A stretch of DNA of 64,000 nucleotides. Source: Devosia oryziradicis (GTDB lineage: Bacteria > Pseudomonadota > Alphaproteobacteria > Rhizobiales > Devosiaceae). A model generated the notes under the pieces. The model was given only the letters and a program-made list of their open reading frames with translations, had not been told where the DNA came from and did not search any database. The position numbers were made by a program, and so were the translations under genes. This document shows positions 7,834-16,749 of the stretch, piece after piece. Location: the NCBI RefSeq assembly GCF_016698645.1, contig NZ_CP068047.1, positions 896,001 through 960,000 of the forward strand, in the 5' to 3' direction. Within the stretch, counting starts at the first letter, position 1, and each line of letters begins with the position of its first letter.

Positions 7834-10581
7834 ATGGCACTTGCTGCGCTCGCCCGGCGGATCTTCGGGTCTCCGTCCGACAGGCACGTCAAGCGGTTCC
7901 AGGGCAAGGTGGCGCAGATCAATGCGCTCGAAGCCCAGTTCGAGAAGCTCACCGACGACGAGCTGCGCGGCAAGACCGCCGAGTTCCGCGCGCAGCTCGA
8001 GCAGGGCGCCGATCTCAATGATTTGATCGTCCCCGCCTTTGCCACCGTGCGCGAGGCCTCCAAGCGCGTGCTGGGCATGCGCCACTTCGACGTGCAGCTC
8101 ATCGGCGGCATGGCGATGAACGAGCACAGCATTGCCGAAATGCGCACCGGTGAAGGCAAGACGCTGGTGGCGACGCTGCCGATGTATCTCAATGCCCTGC
8201 CCGGCAAGGGCGCGCACCTGGTTACGGTCAATGACTACCTGGTCAAGCGCGACGCGGCCTGGATGGGCCAGATCTACAATTTCCTGGGCCTCACCACCGG
8301 CATCATCGTCCATGGCATGAGCGACGCCGAGCGCAAGGCCGCCTACGCCGCCGACATCACCTACGGCACCAATAACGAGCTGGGCTTCGACTACCTCCGC
8401 GACAACATGAAATACACGCGCGCCCAGATGGTGCAGCGCGGCCATGAATTCGCGATCGTGGACGAAGTGGACTCCATCCTGATCGACGAGGCGCGTACGC
8501 CGCTGATCATTTCAGGTCCGTCCGATGACCGGAGCGACCTCTATATCAAGATCGACTCGGTGATGCCGATCATCGAAGAGGGCGACTTCGAACTCGACGA
8601 GAAGCATCGCGCCGCCACCTTCACCGACCAGGGCATCGAAAAGCTCGAGGCCCGGCTGTCCGAGGACGGCCTGCTCAAGTCCGGTTCGCTCTATGACGTG
8701 GAAAACGTCGCGCTGGTGCACCACGCCAATTCGGCGCTGCGCGCCCACAAGCTGTTCCGCAAGGACAAGGACTACATCGTCCGCAACGACGAAGTGGTGA
8801 TCATCGACGAGTTCTCTGGCCGCATGATGCCGGGCCGCCGCTACTCGGAAGGCCTGCACCAGGCGCTGGAAGCCAAGGAACGCGTCAAGATCCAGCCGGA
8901 AAACCAGACGCTGGCCTCGATTACCTTCCAGAACTATTTCCGTCTCTACAAGAAGCTGGCCGGCATGACCGGTACGGCGGCGACGGAAGCCGAGGAATTC
9001 GCCGACATCTACAAGCTCGATGTCGTTACCGTACCGACCAATCTGCCGGTGCAGCGCAAGGACGACGAAGACGCCATCTTCCGCACGGCCGCCGAAAAGT
9101 TCGAGGCCATTGCCCAATTGATCAAGGAATGCCAGGAGCGCGGGCAACCGGTGCTGGTCGGCACGACTTCGATCGAAAAGTCGGAAATGCTCGCCGACCT
9201 ACTGCGCAAGAAGAATGTGGGCAGCATGAATGTGCTCAATGCCCGCCATCACGAGCAGGAAGCCTTCATCGTCGCCGATGCCGGCCTGCCCGGCGCCATC
9301 ACTATCGCCACCAACATGGCTGGTCGCGGTACGGACATCCAGCTGGGCGGCAATCTCGAAATGCGCATCCAGAAGGAGGCCGAGGGCCTCGAGGGTGCCG
9401 AACGCGAAGCCAAGATCGCCGAGATCAAGCAGAACATTGCCGCCGACAAGGCCAAGGCGCTGGCGGCGGGTGGCCTGATGGTCATCGGCACCGAGCGCCA
9501 TGAATCGCGCCGTATCGACAACCAGCTGCGTGGCCGTTCCGGCCGCCAGGGCGATCCTGGTCACTCGGCCTTCTTCCTCAGCCTTCAGGACGACCTGATG
9601 CGCATCTTCCCGGTGGACAGCATGGATTCCATGCTGGGCAAGCTGGGCCTGGAACAGGGCGAGAGCATCACCCATCCCTGGGTCAGCAAGGCCATCGAGC
9701 GGGCGCAAGGCAAGGTCGAGGCGCGCAACTTCGACATCCGCAAGAACATCCTCAAATACGACGACGTGATGAACGATCAGCGCAAGGTGATCTTCGAACA
9801 GCGTATCGAACTGATGGATGCCGAGGATGTCAGCGAGACCGTCATCGAGATGCGGCATGACGTGGTCGACAACATCGTCGCCAAGGCCATCCCGCCGCGC
9901 TCCTATCCCGAACAGTGGAATGTCGAGCAGCTTGAGGCGGCCGCCAAGACCTATCTCAATATCGACGTTCCGGTGAAGGAATGGGCGGCCGAGGAAGGCA
10001 TCGACGCCGAGGTCATCACTGAGCGGCTGATCGCGGCGGCCGACGCCCATGCCGCGGCCAAGGAAGAGCGCACCATCGCCAACATGGCGGCGGCCGGCTC
10101 ACCCAACCCAACCATCATGCGCCAGGTGGAAAAGTCGATCCTGCTGCAGTCCATCGATGGCCTGTGGCGCGAGCACCTGGTGACGCTCGATCATCTCAGC
10201 AAGGTCGTGGGGTGGCGCGGTATCGCCCAGCGCGATCCGCTCAACGAATACAAGCAGGAAGCCTATGAGCTGTTCCAGTCGCTGCTGGCGAACCTGCGCG
10301 AACTGGTGACGACCCAACTCAGCCATGTCGAGCTGCAGCCGCGTCCGGTGGCGCCGCCGGCGCCCGATCTCAGCCAGTTGCGCGAGACGCATATCGACCC
10401 GCTGACGGGAGAAAACGACGCGGAAGAGGGCTCGGACACCATTGCCGGTGCCCTGGGCGCGACCGGCAGCGATCCCTCGCTCAAGCCAATCGACCCCAAG
10501 CTGCTTGAAGGCGTGTCGCGCAATGCGCCATGCCCGTGCGGGTCGGGAAAGAAGTTCAAGCACTGCCACGGTGCGTATTAA
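7834..10581 (+). CDS. secA: Preprotein translocase ATPase SecA
   Basis: SecA drives preproteins through SecYEG using ATP. The 915-residue length is normal for alphaproteobacteria. Walker A (GEGKT) lies at about residues 106-110 and DEVDS at about 210-214. The preprotein cross-linking domain, the second nucleotide-binding motifs ([12 protein letters not shown] and the [10 protein letters not shown] arginine-finger segment) and the helical scaffold all follow in order. The C-terminal zinc finger that binds SecB is complete (Cys900, Cys902, Cys911, His912). The ribosome-binding site AAGGA precedes ATG 7834. It is monocistronic and ends in a strong terminator. Confidence 0.99.
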   Translation: MALAALARRIFGSPSDRHVKRFQGKVAQINALEAQFEKLTDDELRGKTAEFRAQLEQGADLNDLIVPAFATVREASKRVLGMRHFDVQLIGGMAMNEHSIAEMRTGEGKTLVATLPMYLNALPGKGAHLVTVNDYLVKRDAAWMGQIYNFLGLTTGIIVHGMSDAERKAAYAADITYGTNNELGFDYLRDNMKYTRAQMVQRGHEFAIVDEVDSILIDEARTPLIISGPSDDRSDLYIKIDSVMPIIEEGDFELDEKHRAATFTDQGIEKLEARLSEDGLLKSGSLYDVENVALVHHANSALRAHKLFRKDKDYIVRNDEVVIIDEFSGRMMPGRRYSEGLHQALEAKERVKIQPENQTLASITFQNYFRLYKKLAGMTGTAATEAEEFADIYKLDVVTVPTNLPVQRKDDEDAIFRTAAEKFEAIAQLIKECQERGQPVLVGTTSIEKSEMLADLLRKKNVGSMNVLNARHHEQEAFIVADAGLPGAITIATNMAGRGTDIQLGGNLEMRIQKEAEGLEGAEREAKIAEIKQNIAADKAKALAAGGLMVIGTERHESRRIDNQLRGRSGRQGDPGHSAFFLSLQDDLMRIFPVDSMDSMLGKLGLEQGESITHPWVSKAIERAQGKVEARNFDIRKNILKYDDVMNDQRKVIFEQRIELMDAEDVSETVIEMRHDVVDNIVAKAIPPRSYPEQWNVEQLEAAAKTYLNIDVPVKEWAAEEGIDAEVITERLIAAADAHAAAKEERTIANMAAAGSPNPTIMRQVEKSILLQSIDGLWREHLVTLDHLSKVVGWRGIAQRDPLNEYKQEAYELFQSLLANLRELVTTQLSHVELQPRPVAPPAPDLSQLRETHIDPLTGENDAEEGSDTIAGALGATGSDPSLKPIDPKLLEGVSRNAPCPCGSGKKFKHCHGAY

Positions 10582-10585
10582 ATGG

Positions 10586-10613
10586 AAAAGGCCCGGAGCG
10601 ATCCGGGCCTTTT
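10586..10613. terminator. Intrinsic terminator after secA
   Basis: AAAAGGCCCGGA (10586-10597), loop GCGA, then TCCGGGCCTTTT make a perfect 12-bp stem with A and T runs on either side. It should stop both secA and transcripts from the minus-strand gene ending at 10657. Confidence 0.9.
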
Positions 10614-10656
10614 TGTTTCGAGAGACGGCCGAAGCCTTACGTCCACCCGGGGGAAG

Positions 10657-11298
10657 TCAGCAGGTGACCTTGATCTCGGCATAGCCGCTGATGGCGGCGC
10701 CGTCGGAAGGCACGACGCCGATCATGCAGGCGCTGTTGGGCAGAGCGATATTGCCGCCCTGGGCAATGACGGTGCCGTCGGACAGCGAGATGTAGCCGTC
10801 GTCGACCGAACCGATCTCGACCACGGCGCCGGTGCCGCACACGGCATAGCGGTCGCCGGCAGCCACCATGAATCGGGTGCCCGACGGAAGGCAGTCGTCG
10901 GCTGCGCCCGTGGCCGCGGCAGGTGCGGCGGACGGGGTGTTGGTGATGGCTGGGAGGGTGGCTGCGGGCGTCGACGGGGCACCGCTGCGCCAGCTTTGTT
11001 CCAGTATGGCGAGGCGGTTGCCAAGATCGGTCAGCGCGGCGTTGTCGGTATTGGTGGGGGTGCCCTGCTGGCGGCCGAACAGCTCCATGCTGAGGCGCAA
11101 CTGGGCGATGTCGGTGGACAGCCGGACGATCTCGCGCTGCGTGTCGCCATAGACCCAGGCGCTGGCGCCCAGCGAGGCAATGCCGACCAGGCCGACCACG
11201 AAACTGAGGATGTTGGCAACAGCGATGCGGGGGCGGGCCGGTTGCCCCGTCGCCGCACGGTCTTCGCCCTGGACACTGACTGATACCGTCTCTTCCAA
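10657..11298 (-). CDS. Single-pass membrane protein of unknown function
   Basis: I do not recognise a family. The 213 residues begin with a short polar N-terminus and then one membrane helix (about residues 28-50). A short coiled-coil-like stretch follows (IVRLSTDIAQLRLSMELF), then a Pro/Ala/Thr-rich linker. The last 75 residues form a compact domain with four Cys (CLPSG, VCGTG, ACMIG and the terminal Cys), which suggests disulphides in the periplasm. The start is TTG 11298, with GGAG 9 nt upstream. It lies between secA and the L,D-transpeptidase gene on the minus strand. The C-terminal VVEIGSVDDGYISLSDGTVI segment may be a small beta-fold. Confidence 0.7.
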   Translation of the reverse strand: MEETVSVSVQGEDRAATGQPARPRIAVANILSFVVGLVGIASLGASAWVYGDTQREIVRLSTDIAQLRLSMELFGRQQGTPTNTDNAALTDLGNRLAILEQSWRSGAPSTPAATLPAITNTPSAAPAAATGAADDCLPSGTRFMVAAGDRYAVCGTGAVVEIGSVDDGYISLSDGTVIAQGGNIALPNSACMIGVVPSDGAAISGYAEIKVTC

Positions 11299-11370
11299 AG
11301 CGAATGTCTCCGGCGCTGGCTGCCGCGTTCAGATCGGCCCCGATTGCGGCCCTGATATGGTGGCGGGTGG

Positions 11371-12420
11371 CTAGCGCTGCAAGCGGGGCATCGGCTTGGG
11401 CGCCGGCTTGCCCGACATGACCGGCACCACGTTTGGATCCTGGCCGGCATTGCCACCGCCAAACATGTTGCCGATGCCGCTGAAGAAGCCGCCAATGGCC
11501 TCGCCGCGCGCCCGGGCGGCCGCTTCCTCGGCGGCCTGACGCTCTGCCTCGGCGGCTTCGCGCGCCGCTTTCTGCGCCTCGCTCTCGACGGCGGCGGCGA
11601 AGGCGATCTCGTCGGCCTGCTGCTTTGCGGTCAGCGCAGCATTCTGCACCACGGCCGGGCAGGGGCCCATGGGGTTGAGGGCACCGCCTCCCGCGGCGTT
11701 GAAGATATACTGCCGCTCGCAGACGTCCCAGGCCGGTGGGGCCTTGGTTAGTTCGAACAGGTCATAGCCTTCCTTGATGTCACGCCAGAAGCCGATATGC
11801 GGGCTGGATGCCTTCTGCGCAAGCTTGGCGGCGGTCATCCGGAACGGGAAGATCTGCAGCTGGAAACTGGGATTTCCACCCTTGAAGGTCTCGCGGGCCA
11901 GGGCATAGATTTCGGCAATGCCGTCGTCGGTCATGGCGTAGCAGCCGCGCGACGAACAATCGCCATGCACCATCAGGTCGCTGCCAGTGCGGCCCCAGGC
12001 CCGGTCGAACTTGTTGGGGAAGCCGGTATTGAAGGCGAGGTAATAATTGGACCGCGGATTCATCAGGCCAGGGGTGATCGTATAGAAGCCTTCGGGGCTC
12101 TGGCGATCGCCTTCCTTGATCTTGGGGCCGAGCTCGCCGGAAAAGGCGCAGATCTCGTAGGTCTTGAACATCTTGAACTGGCCGCTGGTCGTCCGCTTCC
12201 AGACCTCGAGGACCTTCTCCTCCTTGAAGATGCGGATAACCATGGCTTCGCCGGGCGAGGAGCCCATATTGCGCAAGCCGGACTGGATGCTGCTCGACAG
12301 GGGCTGGTTGTGCCGGTTGTCACTGGACTTGGGCAGGAAGCCGCCACAGGCGACCAGCCCGAAGGCGACCCACAGCAAAATCAGCACCGAGGAGAGTTTG
12401 CGAAAAACAGTGGCGGTCAC
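11371..12420 (-). CDS. L,D-transpeptidase (YafK/YkuD-type) lipoprotein
   Basis: A 349-residue predicted cell-wall enzyme. The signal peptide ends in a lipobox (LVAC, Cys25). The catalytic domain spans about residues 55-180: KTYEICAFSGELGPK, EGFYTI, and the active site with His152 and Cys160 in VHGDCSSRGCYAM. Such enzymes make or cut L,D-crosslinks in peptidoglycan, or link lipoproteins to it. The C-terminal 90 residues are unusual: a long Ala/Glu-rich predicted helix (about 265-310), then a Gly/Phe-rich patch and a Pro-rich tail, perhaps a spacer or wall-binding region. It reads toward the membrane-protein gene at 11298 with a gap of 72 nt. Confidence 0.88.
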   Translation of the reverse strand: MTATVFRKLSSVLILLWVAFGLVACGGFLPKSSDNRHNQPLSSSIQSGLRNMGSSPGEAMVIRIFKEEKVLEVWKRTTSGQFKMFKTYEICAFSGELGPKIKEGDRQSPEGFYTITPGLMNPRSNYYLAFNTGFPNKFDRAWGRTGSDLMVHGDCSSRGCYAMTDDGIAEIYALARETFKGGNPSFQLQIFPFRMTAAKLAQKASSPHIGFWRDIKEGYDLFELTKAPPAWDVCERQYIFNAAGGGALNPMGPCPAVVQNAALTAKQQADEIAFAAAVESEAQKAAREAAEAERQAAEEAAARARGEAIGGFFSGIGNMFGGGNAGQDPNVVPVMSGKPAPKPMPRLQR

Positions 12421-12592
12421 GTCGGCGGCCCGGTGGTCGAAAATGGAGCGATGACCCTTAGGGGGCCGTTGGTTACCGCAGCATGAGTTTTGCTGGTGAA
12501 CGAAGCGTTAGCACGCGGCAAATTTGCCGGGAAGCGGGACCAGTTCACGCAAGCGTGTGGAACGTCACCTCGCCCATGGCGAAGTGACGGCG

Positions 12593-13546
12593 CTAGAGCG
12601 CCGACCCAATGGCCAGGAACTTTTCGCGGCGATGCTCGCGGGTTTCGAGGCGCCCGCGGCCGGCGAAATCCCCCAGGAAGGCGGCTATGGCGCTGCGCGT
12701 GGAGTCCATGATCGCTTCGTGGTGGCGATGGGCCCCGCCAGCGGGCTCGGGAATGATGCCGTCGATGACGCCGAAACCGAGCAGGTCCTGCGCGGTGATC
12801 TTCTGGGCGGTGGCCATGTCCTGCGCCTTGGCGGCGTCGCGGAACAGGATCGAGGCGCCGGCTTCGGGGGAAATCACCGAATAGATGGCATTTTCGAGCA
12901 TCAGCACGCGGTTGGCCACGGCGATGGCGATGGCACCGCCCGAACCGCCCTCGCCGATGACGATGGCGATATTGGGCACGCCCAGCTCAAGGCATTTCTC
13001 AGTGGAGCGGGCAATGGCCTCGGCCTGGCCGCGCTCCTCCGCGCCGATGCCGGGATAGGCGCCGGCGGTATCGACGAAGGAAATCAGCGGAATGTTGAAG
13101 CGATCCGCCATTTCCATGATGCGCACGGCCTTGCGATAGCCTTCGGGGCTGGCCATGCCGAAATTGTGCTTGAGGCGCGTCTCGGTGGAATTGCCCTTTT
13201 CCTGGCCGAGAATGGCGACCGACTGGCCGTTGAAGCGGCCGAACCCGGCCTGCAGGGCGGCGTCTTCGCGGTATTTGCGGTCCCCGGCCAGGGGCGTCCA
13301 TTCGGTGATGAGCTTGCCGACATAGTCGGAAAAGTGCGGCCGCTGCGGGTGGCGCGCTACCTGCGTCTTCTGCCAGGGGGTGAGGCGTCGATAGATCTCG
13401 ACCAGGGCCTCGTCGGCCCGGGCGCTGAGCCGATTGACCTCTTCGTCAATGCTTACCGCCTGGTCGGTCGCGGCCATGGCCTTGAGTTCGGCGATCTTGC
13501 CCTCGAGATCGGCAACCGGCTTTTCGAAATCGAGATAGGACTGCAT
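12593..13546 (-). CDS. accA: Acetyl-CoA carboxylase carboxyltransferase subunit alpha
   Basis: AccA pairs with AccD to transfer carboxyl from biotin to acetyl-CoA, the first step of fatty-acid synthesis. The 317-residue length and the start (SYLDFEKPVADLEGKI) are typical. The crotonase-like core is intact: RPHFSDYV near residue 85, and further on SFVDTAGAYPGIGAEERGQAEAIA and GEGGSGGAIAI, which form the acyl-CoA pocket and oxyanion hole. It lies downstream of xerD on the same strand after 109 nt. That gap carries an 18-nt inverted repeat (13563-13580). Confidence 0.98.
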   Translation of the reverse strand: MQSYLDFEKPVADLEGKIAELKAMAATDQAVSIDEEVNRLSARADEALVEIYRRLTPWQKTQVARHPQRPHFSDYVGKLITEWTPLAGDRKYREDAALQAGFGRFNGQSVAILGQEKGNSTETRLKHNFGMASPEGYRKAVRIMEMADRFNIPLISFVDTAGAYPGIGAEERGQAEAIARSTEKCLELGVPNIAIVIGEGGSGGAIAIAVANRVLMLENAIYSVISPEAGASILFRDAAKAQDMATAQKITAQDLLGFGVIDGIIPEPAGGAHRHHEAIMDSTRSAIAAFLGDFAGRGRLETREHRREKFLAIGSAL

Positions 13547-13562
13547 TCCACCTGCCCGTTGT

Positions 13563-13580
13563 GGGTCTATCTGTAGACCC
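13563..13580. repeat. Small inverted repeat in front of accA
   Basis: GGGTCTA (13563-13569), TCTG, TAGACCC (13574-13580) is a perfect 7-bp stem 17 nt upstream of the accA start. It may be an operator or an mRNA hairpin; no assignment is possible. Confidence 0.4.
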
Positions 13581-13655
13581 TGGAATATGGGCCGCTGCTC
13601 TTGCGCCCTAAAGTGGCCGGAAAGTGGCGATGGTGCAATGGCAAGTCAAGGCTTG

Positions 13656-14564
13656 TTACTGCTCGGCCAGCGGGTGATGGGTCTCGACGAGGGTACGCAG
13701 CTTCTCGTCCAGGACGTGGGTATAGATCTGCGTGGTCGAGATGTCGGCATGACCGAGCAGCATCTGCACGACGCGCAGGTCGGCGCCACCGGCCAGCAGG
13801 TGGCTGGCAAAGGCGTGCCGCAGCACGTGGGGTGCGACACGGGCCGAACTGATGCCGGCGCGCCCCGCCAGGCCCTTGAGATCGCGTGCGAAGACCTGGC
13901 GGCTGAGATAGCCCTCGGCCCCGGCGGCGGGAAACAGGTAAAGCCCGGGCTCCAGGGTCGCCAGATAGGCCTTGATGGCATCGCGGGCCCGGTCGTTGAC
14001 CGGCACGACGCGTTCCTTGTTGCCCTTGCCGACGACGGTCAGAAAGCTGGCATCGCGCATTACCGCCGAGCGGCGCAGGCTCACCAACTCGCTGACGCGC
14101 AGGCCCGTCGCATAGAGCAGCTCGAGCAGCACATAGAGGCGGAGGGCCGAGGCTTGTTTCTGCGGGGAGGCATCGGCATTGGCCTCCGCTTCCGCGGTGG
14201 ACAGCAGGAGATCGACTTCGGCGACCGACAGAACCTTGGGCAGTGCCCGGCGGCTTTTGGGGCTGGCGACAATGCGGGTAGGGTCGTCGCCGCGCATCCC
14301 GTCGGCACAGAGGAATTTGTGGAACTGGCGGATCGCCGAGAGCCGCCGGGCCGATGACGAGGCCGAAAGACCATCGCGCTTGAGCTGGTCGAGATAGGCG
14401 TTGACGATGTCGCGGTCGACGGTGAGCAGGCTCGACTTCCGCCCGGCGACAAAGCCCGCATAGTCGGAGAGGTCGCGGCGATAGGCCTCGATGGTGTTCC
14501 TGGCGGCACCGCGCTCGGCGCTCATCATTTCAAGGAAGGCGCCGATCAGGTGAGCGCCGCTCAA
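13656..14564 (-). CDS. xerD: Tyrosine recombinase XerD
   Basis: XerD works with XerC at the dif site to resolve chromosome dimers. The 302 residues contain the SAM-like N-terminal core-binding domain (about 1-90) and the catalytic domain with the full set: Arg156 (ATGLRVSEL), Lys180 (GKGNKER), His246 and Arg249 (HVLRH), His272 (LLGHADI) and Tyr281 (QIYTHV). The best start is TTG 14564, overlapping the stop of the small upstream gene (TTGA). An ATG at 14528 is possible but would trim the conserved first helix. It reads toward accA. Housekeeping recombinase, not part of a mobile element. Confidence 0.94.
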   Translation of the reverse strand: MSGAHLIGAFLEMMSAERGAARNTIEAYRRDLSDYAGFVAGRKSSLLTVDRDIVNAYLDQLKRDGLSASSSARRLSAIRQFHKFLCADGMRGDDPTRIVASPKSRRALPKVLSVAEVDLLLSTAEAEANADASPQKQASALRLYVLLELLYATGLRVSELVSLRRSAVMRDASFLTVVGKGNKERVVPVNDRARDAIKAYLATLEPGLYLFPAAGAEGYLSRQVFARDLKGLAGRAGISSARVAPHVLRHAFASHLLAGGADLRVVQMLLGHADISTTQIYTHVLDEKLRTLVETHHPLAEQ

Positions 14565-14833
14565 TCTGTCAACGGCTCCGGCGCGGTGGCCGGCTCGCCC
14601 GCGGGCTCCGGTGCCGGCGCGGGCTGTGGTTCGGCCTCGGTTTCGGGCGCTTCGGCCGCCGGCTGAGACCCCGGCAGCGCCGGTTGGCCGCCCGCAAGCA
14701 GGTCGCGCTGCGGGATGCGAATGGTCTGTTCCTTCTGCGTCGGCTCAACGAAGGCGACCAGGGCAAACATGCCGGCATAGACCAGGCCAGCCAGGAAAAG
14801 CAGCGTAATGATGAGGCGGATCAGAGTGGGCAT
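14561..14833 (-). CDS. Small membrane-anchored Pro/Glu-rich protein
   Basis: A 90-residue protein. One membrane helix (about residues 5-28, rich in Leu/Ile) is followed by PTQKEQTIRIPQRDLLAG and then a tail of about 40 residues made almost wholly of Pro, Ala and Glu. I do not know a family function; the layout suggests an inner-membrane protein with an extended periplasmic tail. It overlaps the xerD start by 4 nt and is surely co-transcribed with it. Its start codon lies 16 nt from three phased 9-bp repeats. I chose ATG 14833 since the longer frame upstream is antisense to aroK. Confidence 0.72.
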   Translation of the reverse strand: MPTLIRLIITLLFLAGLVYAGMFALVAFVEPTQKEQTIRIPQRDLLAGGQPALPGSQPAAEAPETEAEPQPAPAPEPAGEPATAPEPLTD

Positions 14834-14848
14834 GCAGCAGTCCTGCTG

Positions 14849-14890
14849 GCAGTTTGCTTGCAGTTTGCGCGCAATTTGCCAGCAAAAGGT
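14849..14890. repeat. Phased 9-bp direct repeats (11-bp period)
   Basis: GCAGTTTGC starts at 14849 and again at 14860, GCAATTTGC at 14871, and a degenerate GCAAAAGGT at 14882. Each step is exactly 11 bp, one helical turn. TGCTGGCA (14844-14851) and TGCCAGCA (14877-14884) also form an 8-bp perfect inverted repeat around the array. It lies just upstream of the small membrane gene and xerD, in the divergent gap with aroK. A regulator binding site is the likely role. Confidence 0.6.
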
Positions 14891-15044
14891 TTCGTTTCCG
14901 TAGGCATAGCGGGGTGTCGCGCCGTTGTCTGCAAGTTCTTGACAGGCGAGGTGTGGGCGGCTTGATAGCGGCAGCATGGTTTGTCGCGTTTCGGGGCTGA
15001 CCAGGCGGTGTCCACTTCGCCCGAAAACGCCTGGGGAGCGCCTC

Positions 15045-15629
15045 TTGAACCGACCGGACCCGGCATCGCGACAGGCCCGCGCCGAAGAACTTTCCGAGCG
15101 GCTCGCTGGTCGGCCGCTGGTGCTGGTCGGCATGATGGGCGCCGGCAAGACCACCGTCGGCCGAAGGCTCGCCGCCCGCCTCAGCCGGCACTTTCTCGAC
15201 AGCGACGAGGAAATCGAAAAAGCGGCGCAGATGACTATCCCGGAGATTTTCGAGCAGCGCGGCGAGCCCGAATTCCGCGCCGGGGAAACACGGGTGATTG
15301 CCCGGGTGCTCAAGGAACAAGGCGTGGTGCTGGCGACCGGTGGCGGGGCCTTCGTCAATGGCGAGACGCGCGCGCTGGTCAAGGCCGAGGCGGTTTCGGT
15401 CTGGCTCAAGGCGGAAGCCGACATCCTGTTCGAGCGGGTTTCGCGGCGCAGCAACCGCCCCCTGCTCAAGACGGCCAACCCGCGCGCCACGCTCGAAAAA
15501 CTGATCGAGGAGCGCTACCCGATCTATGCCGAGGCGGACGTCACCGTAATCTCGCGCGATGTTCCGCAGGACGTGGTGGCGGGCCATGTGATCGATGCCG
15601 TGCTCGGCTATCTCAAGCGCCAGGACTGA
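15045..15629 (+). CDS. aroK: Shikimate kinase
   Basis: AroK phosphorylates shikimate at O3 in the chorismate pathway. The P-loop is VGMMGAGKTTVGRRLA, followed by the shikimate-binding DSDEEIEK, the GEPEFRAGET segment, GGGAFV and the lid Arg region (RRSNRPLL). I start at TTG 15045 because GGAG stands 7 nt upstream, giving 194 residues; an ATG at 14976 in frame would add 23 residues of low-complexity sequence. The gene is followed 7 nt later by aroB, the usual alphaproteobacterial pair. Confidence 0.95.
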   Translation: MNRPDPASRQARAEELSERLAGRPLVLVGMMGAGKTTVGRRLAARLSRHFLDSDEEIEKAAQMTIPEIFEQRGEPEFRAGETRVIARVLKEQGVVLATGGGAFVNGETRALVKAEAVSVWLKAEADILFERVSRRSNRPLLKTANPRATLEKLIEERYPIYAEADVTVISRDVPQDVVAGHVIDAVLGYLKRQD

Positions 15630-15636
15630 TCCCGAC

Positions 15637-16749
15637 ATGCCCGAAATCGACCACACCGTTCATGTCGCCCTGGGCGAGCGTGCCTATGACATCCTGATCG
15701 GACCCCGACTGCTCGACGAGGCCGGTACCATCCTGGCCGAGCGGTTTGCCGGCCGGCGCTACGGCATCATCACCGACGAAACCGTGGCCAAGGCGCAGCT
15801 GCCGCGGCTGGTGGCGTCGCTCGATGCCGCCGGGCTCGGCCACACCGAGATCGTGCTGCCGGCCGGTGAGGCGACCAAGTCGTGGAGCTATCTGGGTCAG
15901 GCCGTGGAGGGGATCCTCGCGGCGCGGCTGGAACGGGGGGACCTGGTAATTGCGCTGGGTGGCGGGGTCATCGGCGACCTGGCGGGCTTTGCGGCCTCGA
16001 TCGCCCGGCGCGGCATGGATTTCGTGCAGATGCCGACCTCGCTGCTGGCGCAGGTCGATAGCTCGGTCGGCGGCAAAACCGGCATCAATTCCCCGCACGG
16101 CAAGAATCTCATCGGCGCCTTCCATCAGCCCAGGCTGGTGATGGCCGACCTCAGCACGCTCGATACGCTCAGCCCGCGCCAGTTCGCCGCCGGCTATGCC
16201 GAGGTGGTCAAATACGGCCTCATCGATGACGAGGACTTTTTTTTCTGGCTCGAGGAGAACCGGGCGGAAATCTTTGCCGGTGGGCCGGCCCGTGGCGAGG
16301 CCATTGCCCGCTGCTGCGCGCACAAGGCGCGCGTGGTGATCGAAGACGAGAAGGAGCTCGGGGTCCGGGCCCTGCTCAACCTGGGCCACACCTTCGGGCA
16401 TGCGCTGGAAAAAGATACCGGCTATTCCGACCGCCTGCTGCATGGCGAGGGCGTCGCCATCGGCATGGTGCTGGCGCATGGTTTTTCGGCGCGGCTGGGG
16501 CTGGCACCCAGCCAGGATACCGGGCGGATCGCCGCGCATCTCAAGGCATCGGGCCTGCCCACGACAATGGCCGATATTCCGGGCATATTGGGGTCGACCG
16601 AGACGCTGATGGCCGCCATCGCGCAGGACAAGAAGGTATCCCGCGGGGCGCTGACCTTCATCCTGACACGCGGCATCGGCAAGGCGTTCATCGAACGCAA
16701 TGTCGATGCCCAGGCGGTGGCCGGCTTTATCGAGTCGCAGCGACCGTAA
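15637..16749 (+). CDS. aroB: 3-dehydroquinate synthase
   Basis: AroB converts DAHP to 3-dehydroquinate using NAD and a divalent metal. The 370 residues carry the conserved nucleotide and substrate motifs GGGVIGDLAGFAAS, QMPTSLLAQVDSSVGGKTGIN and GKNLIGAFHQP, and the metal ligands in GYAEVVKYG and the NLGHTFGHALE helix. ATG 15637 follows the aroK stop by 7 nt. Its 3' end overlaps the convergent OmpA-like gene by 23 nt (16727-16749), so the two transcripts must be complementary there. Confidence 0.98.
   Translation: MPEIDHTVHVALGERAYDILIGPRLLDEAGTILAERFAGRRYGIITDETVAKAQLPRLVASLDAAGLGHTEIVLPAGEATKSWSYLGQAVEGILAARLERGDLVIALGGGVIGDLAGFAASIARRGMDFVQMPTSLLAQVDSSVGGKTGINSPHGKNLIGAFHQPRLVMADLSTLDTLSPRQFAAGYAEVVKYGLIDDEDFFFWLEENRAEIFAGGPARGEAIARCCAHKARVVIEDEKELGVRALLNLGHTFGHALEKDTGYSDRLLHGEGVAIGMVLAHGFSARLGLAPSQDTGRIAAHLKASGLPTTMADIPGILGSTETLMAAIAQDKKVSRGALTFILTRGIGKAFIERNVDAQAVAGFIESQRP

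Noticed and set aside
13656..14564. Integrase of a genomic island
   Set aside because: Length, motifs and context match housekeeping XerD; no attachment site or cargo genes are seen.
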